From contig NZ_JAFCMM010000003.1 of NCBI RefSeq assembly GCF_018131225.1, positions 694,001 to 758,000 on the forward strand: 64,000 nucleotides of DNA, written 5' to 3'. This DNA comes from Bradyrhizobium sp. U87765 SZCCT0048. GTDB taxonomy: Bacteria > Pseudomonadota > Alphaproteobacteria > Rhizobiales > Xanthobacteraceae. Shown in pieces: positions 34,454 to 42,185 of the stretch (the first letter of the stretch is position 1; each line of letters begins with the position of its first letter). A program made the translations under genes and the position numbers. The notes under the pieces are model-generated. The model was not told the origin of the DNA. It made no database searches and saw only the letters and a list, made by a program, of their open reading frames with translations.

Positions 34454-35463
34454 CCCTCGAGCCTCACGCGCGGGTCGATGACGCCATAGAGAATGTCGAT
34501 CAGGAGATTGAGCAGCACGTACATCACCGCCATGGTGAGCACGAAGCCCTGCACCGGGGCGAAATCCGACGCGATCAGGGCCTCGACGGCATAGGAGCCG
34601 ATGCCCGGCCAGGCGAACACCTTCTCCACCAGCACGTTGGCGCCTAGCAGGAAGGAGAACACCATGCTGAGAGTCGTGATCACCGGCAGCATCGCGTTGC
34701 GAAACGCATAGGTGACGGTGACCGTGCCCGGCGACAGCCCGCTCGCCCGCGCGGTGCGCACGAAGTCGGACGCCAGCACGGCCAGCATCGCCGCGCGGGT
34801 GATGCGCGCGATCGGCGCCAGCGAGAAGATCGCCAGCGTCGCCGCCGGCAGGATGATCTGGCCCAGCGCCGAGCGGAACGCTTCAAAGTCGCGCGCGACC
34901 AGACTGTCGATGAGATAGAAGCCGGTCACGGTCGGGGGCGCAGTAGCGTAAACGTCGAGCCGGCCGAGCGGCGCCGGCGCCCACCCCAGTCGGAAGTAGA
35001 AGACATAGACGAGGACGAGCCCGGTGAAGAACACCGGCAGCGACACGCCGGCCGTTGTGGTGACGCGGCAGATGTGATCGACCAGCGAGCCCGGCCGCGC
35101 CGCCGCGGCGATGCCCAGCGGAATCGCGATCGCCACCGACAGCACGAGGCCGAGCAGCGTCAGCTCGGCCGAGGCCGGCAGTCGGTTGCGAATCTCGGCG
35201 GCCACCGGCTGCCCGGTGGTCAGCGACGTGCCGAGGTCACCATGGGCGAGATCGGCGGTGTAGCCGATGAACTGCTGGATGAGCGGCTTGTCCAGGCCGA
35301 GCTTTTTGCGGATCTGCTCGACCGCTTCCTTGGTGGCCGCGGGGCCGGCGAAATACGCAGCCGGATCGCCCGGCAGCGCGCGCGTCAACAGGAAGGTCAC
35401 GATCACGACCCCGATCAGGCTCGGGATCGCGAACATCAACCGCTTGCCGATCAGGCCGAGCAT
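34450..35463 (-). CDS. Dpp-type ABC transporter permease (DppB-like)
   Basis: 337 residues, about six membrane segments. N-terminal LMFAIPSLIGVVIVTFLLTR and the motif DFVRTARASGLSPGTVTVTY are typical of DppB. It overlaps the next gene by 4 bases and follows the binding-protein gene by 19 bases. Confidence 0.93.
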   Translation of the reverse strand: MLGLIGKRLMFAIPSLIGVVIVTFLLTRALPGDPAAYFAGPAATKEAVEQIRKKLGLDKPLIQQFIGYTADLAHGDLGTSLTTGQPVAAEIRNRLPASAELTLLGLVLSVAIAIPLGIAAAARPGSLVDHICRVTTTAGVSLPVFFTGLVLVYVFYFRLGWAPAPLGRLDVYATAPPTVTGFYLIDSLVARDFEAFRSALGQIILPAATLAIFSLAPIARITRAAMLAVLASDFVRTARASGLSPGTVTVTYAFRNAMLPVITTLSMVFSFLLGANVLVEKVFAWPGIGSYAVEALIASDFAPVQGFVLTMAVMYVLLNLLIDILYGVIDPRVRLEG

Positions 35464-35482
35464 GATGCCGTCTCGCCCTCCC

Positions 35483-37102
35483 TCATGCCTTCACGAGTGT
35501 GCGGTAGTCGAGCCGGCGGTGGAACCAGTACTGGTAGCCGGAGATGTTCTTCTGCATCGCGACGTTGACGAACGGCTGATACAGCGGGATGCGCGGCACG
35601 TCGGTGAAGGCGAGGTCGACGAAGCCCTTGACGTCGGCATCGTAGGTCGCGGTATCGCCGATAGCCGCGGCCGCGCGGGCGCCGTCGATGAGCTTGTCCA
35701 TCGGCGGCGACTTGTAGCTCATGGTGTTGAAGACGGAATTGTTGCCGTGATAGCACCAATAGAAGAAGTATTCGGGGTAATCGAGCCAGCCCGAGAACAC
35801 GTTGGTGTAGAGCGGCATCTCCTTCTTGTTCAGCTCGGTGCGCCAGTTGGCACCGGGGATCTTGTTGATCGTGGTTTTGATGCCGATCTGCGCCAGGCTT
35901 TCCTGCACCAGCACGCACAGCGGCTCGTTGACCACGGCGAAGCCGAGATCGAACGACAGCGTGGTCTCGAAGCCGTTGGGATAACCCGCTTCCGCGAGCA
36001 GGGCCTTCGCCTTGGCCATGTCGGTGACGTACTTGGTCGGCTGCGGCCAGGCGACCTCGGTCGGCTTGTCGGCGGGCGCGCCGAACATCGGGTTGGCGAG
36101 GCCGAACAGCACGGCGTCGACGATGCGCTGGTAGGGCATGGCGTAGGCCAACGCCTGGCGCACCTTGGGATTGTCGAACGGCGGCCTGGTGACGTTCATG
36201 CCGATGTACTGGATGCCGTTGCTGAACGGCAGCGACACGATGTCGAGCTTGCCGGACTGCTTGAGCTCGGCGAAATCGCGATAGGGCAGTTCATAGGAGA
36301 TGTCGGCGTCGCCGCGCTCCAGCAGCGCGCGGCGGTTGCCGGCCTGCGGCACCATGCGCCAGATCACGCGCTTGATCCTGGGCAGCGGGCCGCCGACCCA
36401 GTTGTCGTTGCGCTCCATCACCACTTCGGTACCGGCCGTCCACTTCGTCACCTTGTAGGCGCCGGAGCCCGCGGTCTGCTGCTTGGTGAATTCGAGGCCC
36501 CAGGGATCCTTCTCGGTGGCGTTCTTCTTCACCAGTTCCGAATGCACCACGCAGGGCACGATGACCGCGAGGTCCGGAATGGTGAGCTTGTCCTTGGTGA
36601 GAAAGTCGACCCGCACAGTGTGATCGTCGACGACCACGAACTGCTCGGGCTTGGTCAGCGAGCCCGCGCTCATCTGGAAGGTCGGGAAGCCACCGACGCT
36701 GACCGCGCGGTCGAGTGACCATTTGACGTCCTTCGCCGTCACCGGCGTGCCGTCATGGAATGTGGCGTTCTTCTTCAGCTTGAAGGTGACCGACATGTCG
36801 CCGACGTTCATGTCCTCGGCGAGCTCGGGCTTGAACTTGTCGCGGTCGTAATAGGGCACGCCGCCCGGACCGCTCTTCATCTCGTGGCTGATCAAGCGGT
36901 CGTAGCAATTCCAAGACACCTCGTAGCCGGGCACATTGGTACCGACGCCGTGGATGTCGAGATTGTTCGGCCCGCTCTCGGACACCACGAGCAGCGTCTC
37001 CTGCCGGCTCTGCGCCTTCGCGCTCGACCATACCGCAGGTCCGGACACCAGCGCCCCGGCCGCCAGGCCCGAGGCAGTTTTCAGGAAATCGCGACGCTTC
37101 AT
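35483..37102 (-). CDS. Family-5 periplasmic solute-binding protein
   Basis: 539 residues. MKRRDFLKTASGLAAGALVS is a Tat signal (RRDFLK). The mature part has the family-5 pattern, including LAEDMNVGDMSVTFKLKKNA and FHDGTPVTAKDVKWSLDRAV, then VRQALAYAMPYQRIVDAVLFG. Related proteins bind peptides, nickel, glutathione or other polar molecules. First gene of the sigma-54-controlled unit that ends with atzGEH and gntR; a nitrogen-rich ligand that feeds AtzE is the natural inference. Ribosome site GGAGAA before ATG. Confidence 0.92.
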   Translation of the reverse strand: MKRRDFLKTASGLAAGALVSGPAVWSSAKAQSRQETLLVVSESGPNNLDIHGVGTNVPGYEVSWNCYDRLISHEMKSGPGGVPYYDRDKFKPELAEDMNVGDMSVTFKLKKNATFHDGTPVTAKDVKWSLDRAVSVGGFPTFQMSAGSLTKPEQFVVVDDHTVRVDFLTKDKLTIPDLAVIVPCVVHSELVKKNATEKDPWGLEFTKQQTAGSGAYKVTKWTAGTEVVMERNDNWVGGPLPRIKRVIWRMVPQAGNRRALLERGDADISYELPYRDFAELKQSGKLDIVSLPFSNGIQYIGMNVTRPPFDNPKVRQALAYAMPYQRIVDAVLFGLANPMFGAPADKPTEVAWPQPTKYVTDMAKAKALLAEAGYPNGFETTLSFDLGFAVVNEPLCVLVQESLAQIGIKTTINKIPGANWRTELNKKEMPLYTNVFSGWLDYPEYFFYWCYHGNNSVFNTMSYKSPPMDKLIDGARAAAAIGDTATYDADVKGFVDLAFTDVPRIPLYQPFVNVAMQKNISGYQYWFHRRLDYRTLVKA

Positions 37103-37134
37103 GGAATTCTCCGATCACTGACGGAGACGACTTC

Positions 37135-37149
37135 GCAAGGAGCATGCCA
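37135..37149 (-). promoter_or_regulatory. Sigma-54 promoter of the importer-atzGEH operon
   Basis: Read on the minus strand: TGGCATG-CTCC-TTGC, with GG and GC 10 bases apart. It has the same TGGCATG -24 block as the biuH promoter. Predicted start near 37123, about 20 bases before the binding-protein ATG. Confidence 0.75.
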
Positions 37150-37245
37150 CAGCGAATGGCGCGCCATCCTCGCCAGCAAACATCTGAAATAATTGAGTTA
37201 TCCGACATGAAGCACGTCGCGGGCGCTCACCTGCGCCAAAGCTTC

Positions 37246-37257
37246 ATTGCATACATC
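37246..37257. promoter_or_regulatory. Possible second GntR operator
   Basis: ATTGCATACATC, 9 of 12 bases matching ATTGTATACAAT, about 144 bases upstream of the binding-protein gene. Weaker than the site at 26132. Confidence 0.3.
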
Positions 37258-37562
37258 GCGCGGCAAATGCTCAAATAAACAGCAGCCCATATGGACCGCA
37301 CGCAAAATCATCGAAACGGGGCCGCTGCGGCCGCCGGGACCACTGGCTGGCGCCCCGGAAGGTCTTAGAATTGGTCAAATCGCGCCCCTCAATCGCGCTC
37401 CCTGAATTGCGGCGGCAGCGCCGCAGCGACTACAAGAAGACACGCTTGCGACGGCCATCCGGTCATCGCGATCCATCCGGCGGCGCTTGATCCATGCCCT
37501 GCGCGCAACCCGCCTGCCCACTGCCTTGAGACGATCACGAGGCCCGGACCGAAATCTCCGTC

Positions 37563-38381
37563 ATGATGCATCAGTTCCAGCCCGGCCGCGCGAATGCGGC
37601 ATCCCGCTCCCACCGCGCCGTTCCGGCAGCCCTGGCCGGCGCGTTTCTCGTGCTGGCAGCAGCGCCGGCACTCGCCGCTACGGCCACCGGTGTGCTGCCG
37701 CGCGACCTGTCGCCGTGGGGCATGTTCCTCGGGGCCGACATCGTGGTGAAGGCGGTCATGATCGGCCTCGCATTCGCCTCGCTGGTGACCTGGACGGTGT
37801 GGCTGGTGAAGACGCTGGAGTTGATGCGCGCGGCCCGGCGCGCCAGGCAGCGCCTCACCGCGCTCGACACCGACACCACGCTGACGGAGGCGGCGCGCGC
37901 CTGCGGCGACGACAGCGATGCAGTCGCCCAGATCATCCAGTCGGCAGCCCGCGAGACCGCGCTGTCCGGCGACATCTTCGACGACGGGCTCAAGGAGCGC
38001 GTCGCACTGCGGCTCGAGCGCGTCGAGAGCGCGATGGTGCGCCAGATCAACCGCGGCACCGGCGTGCTCGCCACCATCGGCGCCACCGCGCCGTTCGTCG
38101 GCCTGTTCGGCACGGTGTGGGGCATCATGAATTCGTTCATCGGCATCTCGGAAGCCAACACCACCAACCTCGCGGTGGTCGCGCCCGGCATCGCAGAGGC
38201 GCTGCTCGCCACCGCCATGGGCCTGATCGCGGCGATCCCGGCGGTCGTGATCTACAACCATCTCGCCCGCGTCACCGCCGGCTATCGCGCGCTGCTCGGC
38301 GACGCGTCCGCGCAGGTGCTGCTGCTGCTCAGCCGCAGCCAGAGCCGCCGCCTGCCCCACATTGCCCGCGCCGCGGAGTAG
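37563..38381 (+). CDS. exbB: TonB-system energiser ExbB (MotA/TolQ/ExbB family)
   Basis: 272 residues. A signal-like N-terminus (about 15-40) is followed by three membrane segments (about 58-83, 168-190 and 210-232). The family motif GTVWGIMNSFIGIS and the pore segment IAEALLATAMGLIAAIPAVVIYN are present. ExbB couples proton flow to TonB-dependent outer-membrane uptake. First of exbB-exbD-tonB. A second ATG lies one codon after the first; which is used cannot be decided. Confidence 0.92.
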   Translation: MMHQFQPGRANAASRSHRAVPAALAGAFLVLAAAPALAATATGVLPRDLSPWGMFLGADIVVKAVMIGLAFASLVTWTVWLVKTLELMRAARRARQRLTALDTDTTLTEAARACGDDSDAVAQIIQSAARETALSGDIFDDGLKERVALRLERVESAMVRQINRGTGVLATIGATAPFVGLFGTVWGIMNSFIGISEANTTNLAVVAPGIAEALLATAMGLIAAIPAVVIYNHLARVTAGYRALLGDASAQVLLLLSRSQSRRLPHIARAAE

Positions 38382-38384
38382 ACC

Positions 38385-38822
38385 ATGGGCGTGAAGCTCG
38401 GAGGCCGGCGCGCCGGCGATGACGAACTGGTCGAGACCCACGACATCAACGTCACGCCCTTCATTGACGTCATTCTGGTGCTGCTGATCATCTTCATGGT
38501 GGCGGCGCCACTCGCCACCGTCGACGTCGGCGTCGATCTGCCGGCCTCGACCGCCGAACAGCAGCCGCGGCCCGACAAGCCGGTGTTCGTCACGGTCAAG
38601 CCCGACCACACCCTGGCGGTCGGCGAAGCCGCGACGGCGCGCGACGGTCTGGCGAACGCGCTCGATGCCGCGACCGCCGGCAAGAAGGACGAACGCATCT
38701 TCGTGCGCGCCGACAAGGCGGTCAGCTATGGCGACCTGATGGACGTGATGAACCTGCTGCGCGATTCCGGCTACCTCAAGATCGCGCTGGTCGGCCTCGA
38801 CGGCCGGGACGGCGCGAAATGA
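38385..38822 (+). CDS. exbD: TonB-system protein ExbD
   Basis: 145 residues with one N-terminal membrane segment (about 30-48). The essential aspartate lies in NVTPFIDVILVLLIIFMVAA. The periplasmic domain carries KPVFVTVKPDHTLAVGE and ALVGLDGR. It follows exbB after 3 bases and overlaps tonB by 4. Works with ExbB in energy transfer. Confidence 0.93.
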   Translation: MGVKLGGRRAGDDELVETHDINVTPFIDVILVLLIIFMVAAPLATVDVGVDLPASTAEQQPRPDKPVFVTVKPDHTLAVGEAATARDGLANALDAATAGKKDERIFVRADKAVSYGDLMDVMNLLRDSGYLKIALVGLDGRDGAK

Positions 38823-39610
38823 CCGCGTTCGCGCTCTATAGGCCCGCGCCGCCGCGCGACCTGCGCCGCTGGGCACCTGCCGCGCTGCTGGTCTGCGCCA
38901 TTCATGCCGGTGCATTCGCCGCCATCGTCGGATGGCAGGCAAGTCAGCCCTCGCCCGGCGCGACCATCCCGGCGGTGCTGATCGACATGGCGCCGGTGTC
39001 GGCGGCGCCGCAGCCGCAGGAGCAGGACCTCGCGCCGGGACCGACCATGCAGGAAGCCGAGGCGCCGACGCCGGACGCCGCGCCTGAAACGGCCGCGGAG
39101 ATGATCGCGCCGACGCCGCCACAGCCCCAGCCCGTGGTCGCCGCGCCGCCGGAGCAGAAGGCGAAGCCGACGCCCGAGCCTGTAAAGCCGAAGGCCAGGC
39201 CGGTGCGCGAGGTCAAGAAGCCCAGCGAGCGTCCGCCGGCGCCACGGACGACCGCGCAGCCGCGCGCCGAGCGCGTCGCGCCGACACAGAACACAGCCGC
39301 CACCGGCGCCGCCGCAGCCGCTGCTGCGGCGTCCTACCGCTCGATGCTCGCCGCGCACCTGCAGCGCTTCAAGCAGTACCCGGCCGGGTCGCGCTCGATC
39401 GGCGAGACCGGCGTGGTGACGCTGAGCTTCACGGTCAATCGCGGTGGCCATGTGCTGAGCAGCCGGATCGGCCGTTCATCCGGCCATCCCGCGCTGGATG
39501 CGGAGACCATGGCGCTGATCCGCAGGGCGCAACCGCTGCCGGCCTTCCCGCCGGAAATCCGCGAAGCCTCAATGAGCTTCAGCGTGCCGATCGCCTACGC
39601 GCTGCGCTAG
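38819..39610 (+). CDS. tonB: TonB family protein
   Basis: 263 residues. A membrane anchor (about 18-38), a long Pro/Ala/Glu/Lys-rich periplasmic spacer (about 60-160), and a C-terminal TonB domain (about 175-263) with ETGVVTLSFTVNRGGHVLSS and HPALDAETMALIRRAQPLPA. It contacts outer-membrane receptors. No TonB-dependent receptor is encoded nearby, so the cargo is unknown. Confidence 0.92.
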   Translation: MTAFALYRPAPPRDLRRWAPAALLVCAIHAGAFAAIVGWQASQPSPGATIPAVLIDMAPVSAAPQPQEQDLAPGPTMQEAEAPTPDAAPETAAEMIAPTPPQPQPVVAAPPEQKAKPTPEPVKPKARPVREVKKPSERPPAPRTTAQPRAERVAPTQNTAATGAAAAAAAASYRSMLAAHLQRFKQYPAGSRSIGETGVVTLSFTVNRGGHVLSSRIGRSSGHPALDAETMALIRRAQPLPAFPPEIREASMSFSVPIAYALR

Positions 39611-39617
39611 GCGCGGC

Positions 39618-40952
39618 TCAGGGATTGGCGCGCTCGAACTGGCGCAACAGCCGGTTGCCGCGCTCGACCGCGCTGTCGAGCGCGCCCTGCGCGCTCTTCT
39701 TGCCGGCGAACGCCTGCTCGAGCTCCTCCTCGATCACATCGCGGATCAGCACGAACGACCCCAGCCGCAATCCCTTGGAGTTCTCTGTCGGCGGTTTGAG
39801 CGTGATCTGCTCGATCGAGATCGCCGTCCCCGGATGGCGTTCGTAAAAACCCTGGTTGCGCGTCAGGTCGTAGGCGGCCCGGGTGATCGGCAGGTAACCC
39901 GTATTCTGATGCCACGTCGCCTGCACTTCGGAGCGCGACAGATAGGCGAAGAAGCGTGCCACGCCCTTGTATTCAGCGCGCGGGCGATCCTTGAGCACCC
40001 ACAGCGTGGCGCCGCCGATGATCGAGTTCTGCGGCGCGGCGGCGACGTCCGGCCAGTACGGAAGCATGCCGTAGCCGACAGCGAACCTGGCGTTGGCGAG
40101 GATATCGGCGCGCGTCGCCGACGATCCCAGGAAGATGCCGCACTCACCGCGCTGGAAGCGCGGCTCGGCGGCCGTACCGCGACCGCTGTAGTCGAAGGCC
40201 CTGGTCTTCTGCCATTCCGCGAGCTGCGCGACATGACGCACCATCAGCGGGTTGTTGATGGTGAGCACAGCGTCGAGGCCGCCGATGCCGTTGGCACGTG
40301 TCGCGATCGGGATGTTGTGCAGGGCCGAGAAGTTCTCGACATTGACCCAGGACGGCCAGTGCGTGGTGAAGCCGCAGGCCACGCCCGCGGCGCGCAGGCG
40401 CTGCGCCGCGGCGCCGAGCTCCGGCCATGTCCGCGGCGGCACGTTGGGGTCGAGCCCCGCCGCGCGAAACAGGTCCATGTTGTAATAGAGAATCGGCGTC
40501 GAGGCGTTGAACGGGAACGACAGCATGTTGCCGTCGAGATCGGTGTAATAGCTGGCGACCGCCGGCAGGTAGGCGCTGGGAAAGAACGGCTCGGCCTCGT
40601 CCCGCATCAGCTCGTAGACGGGATACGTCGCCCCCTTGGCCGCCATCATGGTCGCCGTGGCGATCTCGTTGACCTGCACAATGGCCGGCTGGCTCCGCGA
40701 GCGGAACGCAAAGATCGCCGCGGTCACGGTCTCGGTGTAGCTGCCCTTGAACACCGGAACGACCCGGTACTCCGATTGAGATCGATTAAAATCGTCGGCA
40801 AGCCGGTCGACCTGGCGGCCGAGTTCGCCCTGCATGGCGTGCCACCAGATGATGTCCGTGGCGGCCCGGGCGGACGCGAATGGCAGCGCCACCCACAGGA
40901 CGATCGCGGCCAGTCGCCCCGGCAGCCTGTCGCGCCACGACCTCTTCCTCAA
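39618..40952 (-). CDS. UgpB-like periplasmic binding protein (extracellular solute-binding family 1), no permease nearby
   Basis: 444 residues from a TTG at 40952, preceded by GGAGGG. A TTG start fits because the signal peptide (GRLAAIVLWVALPFASARA) begins just after; the upstream in-frame ATG would add an implausible basic leader. Mature stretches TDIIWWHAMQGELGRQVDRL, FPFNASTPILYYNMDLFRAA and the lobe crossing WATL-like GGATLWVLKDR match UgpB, the glycerol-3-phosphate or glycerophosphodiester binder. No UgpA, UgpE or UgpC is adjacent. It is divergent from a DctP-like protein and two-component genes, hinting at a sensing role. Confidence 0.87.
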   Translation of the reverse strand: MRKRSWRDRLPGRLAAIVLWVALPFASARAATDIIWWHAMQGELGRQVDRLADDFNRSQSEYRVVPVFKGSYTETVTAAIFAFRSRSQPAIVQVNEIATATMMAAKGATYPVYELMRDEAEPFFPSAYLPAVASYYTDLDGNMLSFPFNASTPILYYNMDLFRAAGLDPNVPPRTWPELGAAAQRLRAAGVACGFTTHWPSWVNVENFSALHNIPIATRANGIGGLDAVLTINNPLMVRHVAQLAEWQKTRAFDYSGRGTAAEPRFQRGECGIFLGSSATRADILANARFAVGYGMLPYWPDVAAAPQNSIIGGATLWVLKDRPRAEYKGVARFFAYLSRSEVQATWHQNTGYLPITRAAYDLTRNQGFYERHPGTAISIEQITLKPPTENSKGLRLGSFVLIRDVIEEELEQAFAGKKSAQGALDSAVERGNRLLRQFERANP

Positions 40953-41177
40953 GGATCCCTCCGCCCCTTGCCGCCCACGAAACCTCCCGCAGGACGCCGC
41001 CTGCAAATCCCGCCTGCAAGTCCCACCCGCAAGGACATTGACCCCTCGGGTGGCCATTTATGCCCGTCAGGCTGGCGATTTCCGCCCCGGGGGGCGCCAG
41101 ATAGCCAGTTCCGAACGCTTTCTGCTAAGGTTACATACCAGTCTTTTTCGAAATTCATATTGCCACGAGGTGATGCG

Positions 41178-42170
41178 TTGTCGCTGCTCCGATCCCTCCG
41201 CCGCCCCCTGGCTGTGCTGCTGTTGACCGCAGGCGCCGCGGTGATGACCGGATCGGCCGGAGCACGGGAGTTTCGCGCCGCCGACACCCAGGCCGAGGAC
41301 TATCCCACCGTCCAGGCGCTGCGCTACCTGGGCCAGCTCGTCGCCCAGCGCAGTCACGGCGCGTACATGATCCGCGTCTTCCACTCCAATCAGCTCGGCG
41401 AGGAGAAGGAGACCATCGAGCAGACCCGGGTCGGCGCCATCGACCTCAACCGCACCAATGTCGCGCCCATCGGCAGCTTCGTGCCTTCGGTCAATGTGCT
41501 GGCGCTGCCGTTCCTGTTCCGCTCGGTCGACCATCTCAACAAGGTCCTCGACGGTCCGATCGGACGCGAACTGCTGGCGAGCTTCGAACCCTACGGCTTC
41601 ATCGGGCTCGCCTTTTTCGACTCCGGCGCGCGCTCGATCTACAACAGCGTGCGGCCGGTCCGCACGCTCGCCGACCTCAAGGGGCTGCGCATCCGCGTCC
41701 AGCAGTCGCCGCTGATGGTCAACATGATCCGCGCGCTCGGCGCCGAGCCGGTGGAGCTGCCCTATGGCCAGGTGCGAACGGGCCTCGCCACCCGCCTGAT
41801 CGATGGCGCGGAGAACAACTGGCCGTCCTATGTCACCACCGACCACTACAAATATGCCGGCTACTACACGCTGACCGAGCACACCATGAGCCCGGAGGTG
41901 TTGGTGATGTCGAAAAAGGCATGGGACAGCCTGCCGCCCGAGGACCAGTCCATGTTCCGCCAGGCCGCCCAGGAGGCCAGCGCGTTCATGCGGCGGAAAT
42001 GGAAAGAGCTCGAGGATCACTCGCGCCAGCAGGCCGAGGCTGCGGGGGTTTTCATCACCACCGAATTCGACCGCGCGCCGTTCGAAGCCGCCATGGCCGA
42101 CATACACCAGCAGGCGCTGAAGGATCCCGCGATGGCCAGTCTCATCCAACGCATTCGCCAGGTGCAGTAG
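41178..42170 (+). CDS. DctP-like TRAP periplasmic binding protein without TRAP membrane subunits
   Basis: 330 residues from a TTG at 41178 with GAGG upstream. The signal peptide is LRSLRRPLAVLLLTAGAAVM to about GSAGA. TRAP-DctP features are clear: VFHSNQLGEEKETIEQTRVG, LKGLRIRVQQSPLMVNMIRA (with the carboxylate-binding arginine) and LATRLIDGAENNWPSY. DctP proteins bind C4-dicarboxylates and other organic acids for DctQM importers. Here the next gene, 15 bases on, is a sensor kinase, not DctQ. It is therefore probably the ligand-binding half of a signalling system. Confidence 0.9.
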   Translation: MSLLRSLRRPLAVLLLTAGAAVMTGSAGAREFRAADTQAEDYPTVQALRYLGQLVAQRSHGAYMIRVFHSNQLGEEKETIEQTRVGAIDLNRTNVAPIGSFVPSVNVLALPFLFRSVDHLNKVLDGPIGRELLASFEPYGFIGLAFFDSGARSIYNSVRPVRTLADLKGLRIRVQQSPLMVNMIRALGAEPVELPYGQVRTGLATRLIDGAENNWPSYVTTDHYKYAGYYTLTEHTMSPEVLVMSKKAWDSLPPEDQSMFRQAAQEASAFMRRKWKELEDHSRQQAEAAGVFITTEFDRAPFEAAMADIHQQALKDPAMASLIQRIRQVQ

Positions 42171-42185
42171 CGAGGGGAACCGACG

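Larger units (their letters stand above)
37103..37562. other. Divergent control region between the importer operon and exbB
   Basis: 460 bases without a gene. On the importer side it carries a sigma-54 promoter, a weak GntR-like palindrome, and GCAC-N7-GCGC at 37212-37226, one base from an NtrC-type GCAC-N7-GTGC site. On the exbB side there is a single TTAGAA (37365-37370), only half of an iron-control-type element. Confidence 0.6.

Noticed and set aside
32171..34489. Plus-strand open frame of 772 codons opposite the Dpp importer
   Set aside because: Antisense to intact Walker A, signature and Walker B motifs; composition is His/Arg/Asp-rich low-complexity.
37389..39122. Minus-strand open frame of 577 codons opposite exbB-exbD-tonB
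   Set aside because: Antisense shadow; the plus strand encodes the ExbB, ExbD and TonB motifs in order.
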